Assembly (NCBI GenBank): GCA_003260025.2
Contig: QFZU02000192.1
Span: 30,556 to 94,555 of the forward strand
Reading direction: 5' to 3'
Length of the DNA stretch: 64,000 bases
Source of the DNA: Microbispora triticiradicis
GTDB lineage: Bacteria; Actinomycetota; Actinomycetes; Streptosporangiales; Streptosporangiaceae
Numbering within the stretch: position 1 is the first letter of the stretch; each line of letters starts with the position of its first letter. This document shows, piece after piece, positions 1 to 7,628 of this stretch. Position numbers and translations under genes: made by a program. The notes beneath the pieces were generated by a model, which had not been told where the DNA came from, did no database searches, and saw only the letters and a list, made by a program, of their open reading frames with translations.

Positions 1-524
1 CCGTTGGTCGCCATGAACGCCACATCCACGTTGAGCTGCGACAACTGCTGGATGGCCCAGTCCTCCACGGTCGCCAGCGTCCGGCCGCGCACCCGGCCGC
101 CCAGCATGAGCACGGTCAGGTTGGGACGGGTCGCCAGCATGGTGGCCAGTGGAGGCGAGTTCACGACGACGGTGAGCTCGCGGTCCGGCGGCAGCGCCTG
201 CACGAGCCGGCTCGTCGTGGAGCCCGCGTCGAGGACCACGGCGCCGTCCTGCGGAAGCTCGGCCAGGGCGGCCTTGGCGATGCGTTCCTTCTCGGCCGTC
301 ATCACCTCGTCCCTGGCGGCCAGGGCGGGCTCGAACCCCAGGCGCTCGACCGGGATGGCGCCGCCGTGCACGCGCCGCAGGACGCCCGCGCGCTCCAGGG
401 CGGTCAGGTCGCGGCGGATCGTCTCCGTCGTGACGCCGAACCGGTCGGCCAGCGTCACCACGTCGACCCGGCCGGCGTCCCGCGCCACCCGCAGGATCTC
501 CTGCTGCCGCTCCTCGGCGTACAT
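1..524 (-). CDS. DeoR-family transcriptional regulator (C-terminus cut by window edge)
   Basis: Reading from ATG at 524 the product begins MYAEERQQEILRVAR and contains the DeoR-type N-terminal helix-turn-helix (VVTLADRFGVTTETIRRDL, then RRVHGGAI). The start of the effector-sensing domain follows (VVLDAGSTTSRL, then VVNSPPLATML and MLGGRVR), which resembles the sugar-phosphate-binding DeoR C-terminal fold. About 174 residues are visible of a family length near 250. The gene runs off the left edge, so its end and its target operon are not visible. Sugar or nucleoside catabolism would be usual for the family, but nothing here identifies the ligand. The upstream stretch 525-600 is AT-rich for this genome and is the likely autoregulated promoter. 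Confidence 0.9.
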   Translation of the reverse strand, partial: MYAEERQQEILRVARDAGRVDVVTLADRFGVTTETIRRDLTALERAGVLRRVHGGAIPVERLGFEPALAARDEVMTAEKERIAKAALAELPQDGAVVLDAGSTTSRLVQALPPDRELTVVVNSPPLATMLATRPNLTVLMLGGRVRGRTLATVEDWAIQQLSQLNVDVAFMATN

Positions 525-679
525 CGTGTTGGTCCACCGCCGTTTTGATGTTGTTTCGTATTTGTTTATACCCGCCTGTGTTGGAAGGTCAAGAGTGGTG
601 CAGATCACGAAAAGGGCAATAGGCGGAGAAGTCCCCTGCGTGTCGGCCTCTCCGGCGGCCTCGCACCCCTGGCCGCCCG

Positions 680-706
680 TGTCACGTCTCGTGCCTCCGG
701 CGCGTC
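680..706 (+). promoter_or_regulatory. Candidate ECF41-type promoter of the sigma-qcrAB operon
   Basis: TGTCACG (680-686) and CGTC (703-706) are separated by 16 bases. This matches the ECF41 sigma-factor promoter pattern (-35 TGTCACA, -10 CGTC). It lies about 30 bases before an ECF41-type sigma gene, so autoregulation is the natural reading. Two further copies of the pattern occur near 5.3 kb. Confidence 0.65.
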
Positions 707-737
707 TCTATAGGGGAGGCGGAGACAAGGAGGCCAG

Positions 738-1709
738 ATGCCCGCGGTGACCGAGGGGCAGCCCGCGCCGGTCGCCAGTTTCGAGAGCAGCCGCGAGCTG
801 CTCTTCGGGGTGGCGTACCGGGTGCTGGGCAGCGTGACCGACGCCGAGGACGTCGTCCAGGAGGCGTGGCTGCGGTGGGACCGCGTCGACCACGCCAGGA
901 TCGCCGACCCACGGTCCTTCCTCGTCCAGATCACGACGAGGCTCGCCCTCGACCGGCTGCGGTGGGCGAAGGCCCGCAGGGAGGCCTACGTGGGGCAGTG
1001 GCTGCCCGAGCCGCTGCCGACCGGCCCCGCGCTCGAGGACGGCGCGGAGATCGCCGACTCGGTCTCCGTGGCCATGCTCGTGGTGATGGAGACCCTCTCC
1101 CCGCTGGAGCGGGTGGTGTTCGTGCTCCGGGAGGCGTTCGACTTCTCCTTCGCCGACATCGCGGTGATGGTCGGCCGGTCCGAGGCCGCGGTGCGGCAGC
1201 TCGCCCGCCGCGCCCGCTCGCACGTACGTGAGAGGCGGCCCCGGTTCCGGCAGGACCACGACGTCCGCAGGCGGGTGACGGAGCGCTTCCTGGCCGCCTG
1301 CCTGGGCGGAGACCTGCGGGCGCTGCTCGATCTGCTCGCGCCCGAGGTCACCTTGTGCATCGACGGGAACGGCCGCCGCGGCGTGGCCAGGAACCGGGTC
1401 GAGGGCGCGGAGAAGGTCGGCCGTCTGCTCGTCCGCGGTCTGCGCAGGGTCCTGCGCCCGGAGAGCGCCGCGGTCGCGGAGACCGACGACATGGGGGACG
1501 ACATCGGGAGCGGATCCGTCGTGGACGTCAACGGCGGGCCCGCGGCGCTCATCACCGCGGGGGACGAGCCGATCGCCGTGATCGTGGTCGACGTCGACCT
1601 CGCCGCCGACCGCGTCACCCGGATCTGGATCATCGCGAACCAGGACAAGCTCGGGGGCGTCGAGGGCCGGCGACCCGGAAGACCCAGGCCTGTCCGCGCC
1701 GCGGGCTGA
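738..1709 (+). CDS. ECF41-type RNA polymerase sigma factor with SnoaL-like C-terminal domain (SigJ-like)
   Basis: The protein has 323 residues. Sigma region 2 spans roughly residues 12-80 (RELLFGVAYRVLGS, DAEDVVQEAWLRW) and region 4 about residues 108-165 (LSPLERVVFVLREAF, FADIAVMVGRSEAAVRQL). The inter-domain motif WLPEP (residues 93-97) is a hallmark of ECF41. A SnoaL/NTF2-like C-terminal extension replaces a separate anti-sigma factor in this group. It carries CIDGNGRR, close to the family DGGGK motif, and NQDKLGG, close to NPDKL. The ATG at 738 has an AAGGAGG ribosome site seven bases upstream. qcrA starts 28 bases downstream, so the sigma factor and bc subunits are probably one transcript under a self-recognised promoter. 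Confidence 0.92.
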   Translation: MPAVTEGQPAPVASFESSRELLFGVAYRVLGSVTDAEDVVQEAWLRWDRVDHARIADPRSFLVQITTRLALDRLRWAKARREAYVGQWLPEPLPTGPALEDGAEIADSVSVAMLVVMETLSPLERVVFVLREAFDFSFADIAVMVGRSEAAVRQLARRARSHVRERRPRFRQDHDVRRRVTERFLAACLGGDLRALLDLLAPEVTLCIDGNGRRGVARNRVEGAEKVGRLLVRGLRRVLRPESAAVAETDDMGDDIGSGSVVDVNGGPAALITAGDEPIAVIVVDVDLAADRVTRIWIIANQDKLGGVEGRRPGRPRPVRAAG

Positions 1710-1736
1710 CGGGCCGCGAGAGAAGCGACTTTCGTC

Positions 1737-2936
1737 ATGACGGACAACGAGCACGAGACCGGACGTCCGGAGGGGTGGCCTGAGGGGCGCCCGCGCCCGG
1801 ACCGGCGGACGCCCGCCCGCGTCCTCGGCACCCCCTTGACCGACGCTCCCTCAACCGGCGCCCCCTGGTCCGGCGCTTCGTCCGGCGCCGCGTCCGCGCG
1901 TCCGGACGCGGCGGACGAGGAGCCAGACCTTCCCGCCGTCCCCGGCGTCCTCGGCGTCGTTCCGCAGGACGAACGGACGGCCCGCAGGGCGGAGCGCGTC
2001 GCGGCGCTGTGTTTCCTGCTGGCGTTCGCCGCCCTCGTGGCCTTCCTCGTGACCTACGTCCGGCTCCAGGTCGGCGGCCTGAGCGCGACGGGCTCCTCGC
2101 ACGTCGCCCTCGGCGGGACGCTGACGCTGGCGCTGCTGGCGCTGGCCTCGGGGATCGTGATCTGGGTACGCCAGATCATGCCGAAGTACGAGCTGGTCCA
2201 GCGGCGCCACCCCATGGCCTCACCCGAGGAGGTGCGGGCCGAGGTCGCGGCCACGTTCGTGCGCGGCGCCGCGGAGAGCGGCATCGTCAGGCACCGCCTG
2301 CTGCGCCGCACCCTGCTGCTCGCGGCGGCGCCGCTGGGCCTGGCGCCGCTGGTGCTGCTGCGCGACCTCGACACCACCGGCGCGCCCGCCGCGCAGCTCC
2401 ACCGGAAGCTGCGGCACACGGTCTGGGGAGAGCGGACCGAGGACGGCAAGCCGCTGCGCCTCGTCGTCGAGGGCACCGGACAGCCGATCCGCGCGGCCGA
2501 CTTCAACTCGCCCGGAGGCATCCTGTCGGTCGTCCCCCAGGGCTACGAGCACGACCTGAACGTCCTCGCCAAGGCGACGGTGATCCTAATCAAGTTCCGT
2601 CCGGAGGAGCTGAAACCCGGCACCGATCCGAACTGGACCCACGACGGGATCGTCGCCTATTCCAAGATCTGCACGCACGTGGGCTGCCCCGCGGCGCTGT
2701 ACGAGCAGACCACCCACCACATCCTGTGCCCGTGTCACCAGTCAACCTTCGACGCCGCCGACGGGGCCAGGGTCGTGTTCGGCCCCGCCGCCCGGCCGCT
2801 GCCGCAGTTGCCGGTCGGCGTCGACGAGGAGGGCTACCTCGTCGCACTGGGCGACTTCGCCGCCCCGGTCGGCCCCAGCTACTGGGAGCGCGGCGACGCG
2901 GAGGCGCGGGCCAGGGAGAACGGAGGCCACCTTTGA
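1737..2936 (+). CDS. qcrA: Cytochrome bc complex Rieske iron-sulfur subunit QcrA
   Basis: This is the 2Fe-2S subunit of the menaquinol:cytochrome c oxidoreductase, 399 residues. The N-terminus is long, hydrophilic and Ala/Pro/Gly-rich. Three membrane segments follow, at about residues 88-108, 122-142 and 190-205, which is the actinobacterial QcrA topology. The C-terminal domain carries the cluster ligands CTHVGCP and CPCHQS, with the usual cysteine pair for the structural disulfide. Its stop codon overlaps the TTG start of qcrB by four bases, which implies translational coupling. In canonical actinobacterial operons qcrA is preceded by ctaE and qcrC. Here it follows an ECF sigma factor instead, so this is probably an accessory copy (inference). 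Confidence 0.95.
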   Translation: MTDNEHETGRPEGWPEGRPRPDRRTPARVLGTPLTDAPSTGAPWSGASSGAASARPDAADEEPDLPAVPGVLGVVPQDERTARRAERVAALCFLLAFAALVAFLVTYVRLQVGGLSATGSSHVALGGTLTLALLALASGIVIWVRQIMPKYELVQRRHPMASPEEVRAEVAATFVRGAAESGIVRHRLLRRTLLLAAAPLGLAPLVLLRDLDTTGAPAAQLHRKLRHTVWGERTEDGKPLRLVVEGTGQPIRAADFNSPGGILSVVPQGYEHDLNVLAKATVILIKFRPEELKPGTDPNWTHDGIVAYSKICTHVGCPAALYEQTTHHILCPCHQSTFDAADGARVVFGPAARPLPQLPVGVDEEGYLVALGDFAAPVGPSYWERGDAEARARENGGHL

Positions 2937-4597
2937 GTGAACTGAGAACCGTGCCCGAGCGCATCGCCGGGCCGGCCACATTCCTGGACGACCGCCTGGG
3001 CGCGGGCGGCTTCGCCAGACGCAACCTGCGCAAGATATTTCCCGACCACTGGTCCTTCCTCCTCGGCGAGATCGCGCTGTACTCGTTCGTCATCCTGCTG
3101 CTTACGGGCACCTTCCTGACGTTCTGGTTCAAGCCGAGCATGGGGGAGATCGTCTACAACGGCACGTACGCCCCGCTCAAGGGGGTGGCGATGTCCGAGG
3201 CGTACGCGTCCACGCTCGACATCAGCTTCGAGGTCCGGGGCGGCCTGCTCATCCGGCAGATCCATCACTGGTCCGCGCTGGTCTTCATCGGCGGCATGAT
3301 GGCGCACGCGCTGCGGGTCTTCTTCACCGGCGCCTACCGCAAGCCGCGCGAGCTCAACTGGATCATCGGCGTGGTGATCCTCTCCGTCGCGCTGTTCGAG
3401 GGCCTGACCGGCTACTCCCTGCCCGACGACCTGCTGTCCGGCGCCGGCCTCCGGGTCACCCAGGGGGTGGTCATCGGACTGCCGGTGGTCGGCACCTACC
3501 TCAACTTCTTCCTGTTCGGCAGCGAGTATCCGGGTGAGGACGTCATCTCCCGCTTCTACTCGATCCACATCCTGCTCCTGCCCGGCCTGATCCTGGCGCT
3601 GGTCACCGCGCACCTGATCCTGATGTGGGTGCAGAAGCACACCCAGTTCCCCGGCAAGGGGCGGACCAACCGCAACGTGGTCGGCGCGCCCTTCTACCCG
3701 GCCTTCATGGCGAAGTCGGGGGCGTTCTTCCTGTTCACGTTCGCCGTGATCGCCGGGCTCGGCACGTTCGCGCAGATCAACCCGGTCTGGCTGTACGGGC
3801 CGTACACCCCCGCCGACATCTCGGCCGGCTCGCAGCCAGACTTCTACCTGGCCTTCCTCGAAGGGGCGCTGCGCATCATGCCCGCCTGGGAGGTCAACCT
3901 CTTCGGCACCTCGCAGGCCGGCACGGTCCCGCTCAGCGTGGTCATCCCCGCGCTGGTGCCGCTGGGGATCATCGTCGTCGGAATGGCCCTCTACCCGTTC
4001 CTGGAACGGTGGATCACCGGTGACCACCGCGAGCACCACCTCGCGGACCGGCCGCGCGACAACCCGCACCGCACCTCGATCGGCATGGCGGCCATCGCGT
4101 TCTACGGCGTGCTGTGGCTGTTCGGCGGCAACGACATCATCTCCGCGAACTTCCGCGTGAGCCTCTACACGACGACCTGGGCCGGACGGATCCTCGTGTT
4201 CGTCGCGCCCGCCCTGGCCTACGCGGTCACCTACCGCATCTGCCTGGGCCTGCAGCGCTCCGACGTCGCGGTGCTCACGCACGGCGTGGAGTCGGGGGTG
4301 ATCAAACGAATGCCGGACGGCCGGTACGTCGAGGTCCACTCGCGGCCGGCGGAGGACATCGAGGCGCACCTGCGCGGCCGGGAACCGGTGCCGGTGCTGC
4401 CGTACGACGAGGCTGTGCCTCCCAGGGGCCTGCGCGGGCCGATCGGCCGACTGCGCCTGCGGATGTCCAGGGCGTACGGCGGGGAGAAGGTTCCAATAGC
4501 GAACGGCGGCCCGCACGGCGAGGACGGGCAGGCCGCACTTCCGGACGCTCTCCCGGACACTCTTTCGGACGGGCAGAACCGCGCTCTGACGCGCTGA
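2933..4597 (+). CDS. qcrB: Cytochrome bc complex cytochrome b subunit QcrB
   Basis: The product has 554 residues from a TTG start at 2933. GGAGG seven bases upstream and the four-base overlap with qcrA decide this start. It aligns well with recalled actinobacterial QcrB. The first heme-ligand pair is in RQIHHWSALVF and GGMMAHALR (H111 and H125). The second pair is in FYSIHILLL and VTAHLILMW. The quinol-site region reads SQPDFY, which is the normal actinobacterial form. The hydrophilic tail (LQRSDVAVLTHGVESGVIKR) is typical of the group, although it ends with an Ala/Asp/Leu-rich stretch rather than a conserved motif. Together with QcrA it would oxidise menaquinol, but no diheme cytochrome c (QcrC) is encoded here to accept the electrons. 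Confidence 0.95.
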   Translation: MSELRTVPERIAGPATFLDDRLGAGGFARRNLRKIFPDHWSFLLGEIALYSFVILLLTGTFLTFWFKPSMGEIVYNGTYAPLKGVAMSEAYASTLDISFEVRGGLLIRQIHHWSALVFIGGMMAHALRVFFTGAYRKPRELNWIIGVVILSVALFEGLTGYSLPDDLLSGAGLRVTQGVVIGLPVVGTYLNFFLFGSEYPGEDVISRFYSIHILLLPGLILALVTAHLILMWVQKHTQFPGKGRTNRNVVGAPFYPAFMAKSGAFFLFTFAVIAGLGTFAQINPVWLYGPYTPADISAGSQPDFYLAFLEGALRIMPAWEVNLFGTSQAGTVPLSVVIPALVPLGIIVVGMALYPFLERWITGDHREHHLADRPRDNPHRTSIGMAAIAFYGVLWLFGGNDIISANFRVSLYTTTWAGRILVFVAPALAYAVTYRICLGLQRSDVAVLTHGVESGVIKRMPDGRYVEVHSRPAEDIEAHLRGREPVPVLPYDEAVPPRGLRGPIGRLRLRMSRAYGGEKVPIANGGPHGEDGQAALPDALPDTLSDGQNRALTR

Positions 4598-4613
4598 CCC
4601 GTCTTCAGGACCG

Positions 4614-4645
4614 ATGTGGTCCGGGCCGGCCGGCCCGGACCACAT
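4614..4645. terminator. Hairpin between convergent qcrB and the 4667 gene
   Basis: Positions 4614-4645 form a perfect inverted repeat with 16-base arms (ATGTGGTCCGGGCCGG) and no spare loop. It lies 17 bases after the qcrB stop and 22 bases before the end of the convergent gene. A bidirectional terminator is the simplest role. There is no T-tract, as is common in actinomycetes. Confidence 0.75.
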
Positions 4646-4666
4646 TCGGCTGCCCAAGGGTCCTGT

Positions 4667-5212
4667 TCAGCAGTCCCGCTGCTCCGGCACCGGCCACCGC
4701 GGCTCGGGCGGGTCGGCCGGGCGGATCTCGGTGAACAGCTTGAGCGTCACCGGCCGCAGCCGCTGCCACGCCTCGGCCGGCCAGCGCAGGCTCACCGAGG
4801 GGAACACGGTCTCCAGCACGATCTTCAGGTAGGAGCGGCCGGTGTGGGCGACCGGGACCTCCGTGCACAGAGCGGACACGGTCGCGGAGGTCTCCCGCCT
4901 GCCGAGCCGCAGCCGGGCGTTCCCCATGACCTCGTTGGGGGCGTGGCCGGTTTCGAGGTCCACCGACTCCCAGAAGAGCACGGGGGCCTCGTCCTCCTGC
5001 AGCCACGACGGATAGACCGGCAACGGCAGCTGCAGCGTGAAGCCCGCCAGCAGCCCGGGAGGGCTCAGATAGAAGGAGCCGTGGAAACAGGGCAGTTCGT
5101 GCAGGAGCCGGGGCCCCTTCGACGTCGTCATCGACAGCGTTCCCTCACTGGCGTCCATGGCGATCCGCCACGCGCTCGGATCGGCGTGGGACGCGTCCGG
5201 GACGAAGACCAT
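4667..5212 (-). CDS. Conserved-looking protein of unknown function
   Basis: The product has 181 residues and starts at ATG 5212, which has GAGGTGAA a few bases upstream. A longer reading to 5329 would place the start inside the candidate promoter, so I rejected it. I do not recognise the family. The sequence is soluble, without signal peptide or membrane segment, and rich in beta-type hydrophobic alternation (GSFYLSPPGLLAGFTLQLPLP, then ARLRLGRRETSATVSAL). This suggests a beta-barrel or acetoacetate-decarboxylase-like fold, which is speculation. A candidate ECF41-type promoter lies about 80 bases upstream, so it may be a target of the sigma factor at 738. Confidence 0.7.
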   Translation of the reverse strand: MVFVPDASHADPSAWRIAMDASEGTLSMTTSKGPRLLHELPCFHGSFYLSPPGLLAGFTLQLPLPVYPSWLQEDEAPVLFWESVDLETGHAPNEVMGNARLRLGRRETSATVSALCTEVPVAHTGRSYLKIVLETVFPSVSLRWPAEAWQRLRPVTLKLFTEIRPADPPEPRWPVPEQRDC

Positions 5213-5294
5213 CAGTTGTTCACCTCGCTGTGCGGCCGGAAGGCGGCACGGTGGGGAGCGGAGAGGTTCCGCCGGTTCGAGCCGCCAAAAGAAT

Positions 5295-5322
5295 GACGTA
5301 TCCCGAGGGCCGGAACGTGACA
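5295..5322 (-). promoter_or_regulatory. Candidate ECF41-type promoter for the 4667-5212 gene
   Basis: On the minus strand TGTCACG (5322-5316) is followed after 17 bases by CGTC (5298-5295). It points at the gene starting at 5212, giving a leader of about 75 bases. It has the same pattern as the sites at 680 and 5358, but with a spacer one base longer. Confidence 0.5.
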
Positions 5323-5357
5323 TGCGCATTGCGCCGGTAATTCACCGCGTGTTCGCG

Positions 5358-5384
5358 TGTCACATTCCGCGGGCCGCGTTCGTC
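5358..5384 (+). promoter_or_regulatory. Candidate ECF41-type promoter, divergent from the 5295 site
   Basis: TGTCACA (5358-5364), 16 bases, then CGTC (5381-5384) is an exact match to the ECF41 promoter consensus. It points towards the sigma-like gene at 5670, about 280 bases away. An ATG at 5388 opens a 41-codon reading frame to 5513 that would be near-leaderless from this promoter. Its composition does not convince me that it is a gene. Confidence 0.6.
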
Positions 5385-5669
5385 TTAATGGGAAAGAAGC
5401 GGTCCGGCGCTCCCGCGGGCCCCGCCGGGGCCGTCTGCAAAGGAGTGCCGGCCAAGGGGAGCCGGCAAAGGAGAGGGGGAGTAATTCTGGGCGTGGCGGT
5501 TCCGCCGGTGTAAATTGCGGGCGACGAGGAAATCGTCGAATCGGGCGGCGCAGGGGGTTGCGGCGCCGCGCGAAAAGGTGTCCGGCAGGGCGGGCCACGG
5601 GCGGCGACGTACGGTTATCGGCCCGGTGGGCGGCGTCCGGAGATCGGACCACGACTGCGAGGAGAGCGC

Positions 5670-6197
5670 ATGGAGCGTAATCCGGATGGGCCGGCCGAAG
5701 CGGACTGCGCGTTCCAGGCGTTCGAGGAACACGCCGCTCTGCTCCACGCGGTGGCGCGCAGCATGCTCGGCGACGGCGGGGAGGCCGCACGCGTGGTCGA
5801 GGAGACCCGGGCCCGCTGGCTGGCCGGTCAGGGCGACCGCTCGGCGGGGTTCCCGAACGCGCTCATCGGGCTGGTCGCCGTGCTGGCGCTGACGCGCCTG
5901 CGGGTCGCGCAGGCCAACGGCGAGGAGCACATCGGCCCCTGGCTGCCGGAGCCGCTGCGGGGCGAGCCCGATCTGCAACTGGCCGAGTCGGTCACGGCGG
6001 CCCTGTCGGCCGTACTCGGCATGCTGGACCGGGACGAGCGGACGGTGTTCCTGCTGCGCCATGGTTTCGGGCTCTCGTACGCCGACATCGCCGCGGTGAC
6101 CGGGCTCACGGAGGAGGCGGTGGGCGTGATCGACGCCAGGGCCAGGGCGCGGGTGCGCTGCGAGGTGCGCCCGCTCCGGCGGGACGCCGGCGGCTGA
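5670..6197 (+). CDS. Short ECF41-like sigma-factor homologue lacking the SnoaL domain
   Basis: The product has 175 residues and starts at ATG 5670 after GAGGAG. It retains the ECF41 linker motif (HIGPWLPEPL) and a region-4-like segment (LDRDERTVFLLRHGFGLSYA, ADIAAVTGLTEEAVGVI). Region 2 has drifted: where the sister protein at 738 has DAEDVVQEAWLRW, this one has GEAARVVEETRARWL, and the DNA-melting segment is poorly conserved. It stops just after region 4, so the C-terminal SnoaL-like regulatory domain, essential for regulation in ECF41, is missing. It may be an unregulated sigma factor, a competitor for core polymerase or promoters, or a decaying paralogue. The sequence alone does not decide between these. 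Confidence 0.8.
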   Translation: MERNPDGPAEADCAFQAFEEHAALLHAVARSMLGDGGEAARVVEETRARWLAGQGDRSAGFPNALIGLVAVLALTRLRVAQANGEEHIGPWLPEPLRGEPDLQLAESVTAALSAVLGMLDRDERTVFLLRHGFGLSYADIAAVTGLTEEAVGVIDARARARVRCEVRPLRRDAGG

Positions 6198-6273
6198 ACC
6201 GCACCGAGGGGGCGGGCGGGGTGTGCAACTGAGGAGAACCCACAGTTACCACCCGCGCCCCTGCCACCCGCGG

Positions 6274-6669
6274 TCAGCGGCCTCGCTCCGTCAGCCCGTA
6301 CAGGTTGCCGTCGTGGCCGCGGATCTGCGCCCACCGGCCCCCCTCCCGCCAGGGAGTGGCCTCCGGCGCCACGACGATCTCCACGCCCCGTGCCCGCAGG
6401 TCCCGGCAGGTGGCGTCGACGTCGTCGCAGTCGAACCAGCCGTGCGTCATCCGTCCGGCGCGGGCCTCCAGCGCCTCCAGGATCTCGGGCTCGACGGCGG
6501 CGAGGGCCACGCAGGTCTGCGCGCCCGGCGGGCGCACCTCCACCCAGCGGCGCCCCTCCCCCTGGGGGACGTCCGCCGCGATCTCGAAGCCCAGCGTCCC
6601 GGTGAGGAACTCCAGGGTCCTGCTCTGGTCGCCGACGTAGAGCACGGCGAGCCGCGGGTTCACGATCAC
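6274..6669 (-). CDS. VOC-superfamily (glyoxalase/bleomycin-resistance-like) protein
   Basis: The product has about 131 residues with the VOC pattern: LAVLYVGDQSRTLEFLTGTLGF at the N-terminus, then RRWVEVRPPG, and a C-terminal repeat with GGRWAQIRGHDGNLYGLTE. Metal-ligand positions look partly kept (terminal Glu in the LTE segment), but the substrate cannot be read. I chose GTG 6669 because GGGAGG lies just upstream. A longer frame from GTG 6690 would overlap the sigma gene by four bases. Either way it is translationally close to, and probably in an operon with, the ECF sigma factor at 6687-7628. VOC genes often accompany SnoaL-type ECF factors. Confidence 0.85.
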   Translation of the reverse strand: MIVNPRLAVLYVGDQSRTLEFLTGTLGFEIAADVPQGEGRRWVEVRPPGAQTCVALAAVEPEILEALEARAGRMTHGWFDCDDVDATCRDLRARGVEIVVAPEATPWREGGRWAQIRGHDGNLYGLTERGR

Positions 6670-6686
6670 GATGCCTCCCGGGTGTG

Positions 6687-7628
6687 TCACGCGCTCTGCG
6701 CCGAAAGCTGGCGCCGTACGGACGACGCGGCCACGGCCGGGTTGTCGGCGAGACCGAGCCGGACCTCCTTCAGGCGAACGGGGTCACCGATGACGTCGAC
6801 GGACGCGATGCGGTCGCCGGAGAAGGCGAACTCGAGGACGAGCTGGAGGCGTCCGTACGGAGCGACCACCGCCCCCACGGCGCCGTTGACGAGAGCGGGC
6901 GAGGCGAAGCGCGCCCTGCGGATGTTGGTGCGCGTCTCCTCGGCGACCGCCCGCGCGCCCCGCACCTCCGCCTGCGCCCTGGCCTGTCCGCGCAGGGCGA
7001 CGGCGTCCGCCCGGCGTACGACGTCGGGAGCCAGCACCGCGAGCAGGGCGTCGATGTCGCCGGCCCGGGAGGCGGCCAGGAAGGCGTCCACCACCACACG
7101 CTGCCTGACCAGGTCGGAGGAGGGGACGTCGGCCGTGTCGTGCACCCGGCGACGGGCACGGCTGGCCAGCTTCTTCGCCGCCGCCGGCGAGCGTTCCACG
7201 ATCACGGCGATCTCGTCGAACGGCACGGCGAACAGGTCGTGCAGCACGAAGGCGGCGCGCTCTGCCGGGCCGAGCGTGTCGAGGACCACGAGCAGCGCGA
7301 GACCGACGGAGTCGGCCAGCACCGCCTCGTCCGCCGGGTCGGCGGTCTCCTCGTGGGGGGCCAGCATGTCGAGTTCGGTCAGGTCGGCGAAGTCCTCACG
7401 CCGGCGGCTGCGTGAGCGCAGCATGTCGAGACAGACCCGCCCGGTGATCGTCGTGAGCCAGGCGGTCAGGTTGTCGACGGAGCCGGAGTCGGCCCGGCAG
7501 GCGCGCAGCCAGGTCTCCTGCACCGCGTCGTCGGCCTCGTCCGCGCTGCCCAGCATGCGGAACGCGACTCCGCGCAGATGCCCGCGGGATCGGTCGAAGT
7601 GCTCGGCCAATTGGGCCTGGTCGTTCAT
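6687..7628 (-). CDS. ECF RNA polymerase sigma factor with SnoaL-like C-terminal domain
   Basis: The product has 313 residues. Region 2 lies at about residues 12-75 (LRGVAFRMLGSADEADDAVQETWLRA) and region 4 at about 115-165 (LGPAERAAFVLHDLFAVPF, EIAVIVERSPAAAKKLASRARR). The C-terminal SnoaL/NTF2-like domain begins near residue 180 (VVDAFLAASRAGDIDALLAVLAPDV). It lacks the WLPEP motif seen in the proteins at 738 and 5670, so it belongs to a related but different SnoaL-bearing ECF group. The ATG at 7628 has AAAGGTGA upstream. I found no TGTCAC-CGTC pair before it. It is the third sigma-like gene in 7 kb and is probably co-transcribed with the VOC gene. Confidence 0.9.
   Translation of the reverse strand: MNDQAQLAEHFDRSRGHLRGVAFRMLGSADEADDAVQETWLRACRADSGSVDNLTAWLTTITGRVCLDMLRSRSRRREDFADLTELDMLAPHEETADPADEAVLADSVGLALLVVLDTLGPAERAAFVLHDLFAVPFDEIAVIVERSPAAAKKLASRARRRVHDTADVPSSDLVRQRVVVDAFLAASRAGDIDALLAVLAPDVVRRADAVALRGQARAQAEVRGARAVAEETRTNIRRARFASPALVNGAVGAVVAPYGRLQLVLEFAFSGDRIASVDVIGDPVRLKEVRLGLADNPAVAASSVRRQLSAQSA

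Noticed and set aside
3830..3850. PDFY instead of PEWY in QcrB as an unusual variant
   Set aside because: As I recall it, mycobacterial QcrB also has SQPDFY, so this is the normal actinobacterial form.
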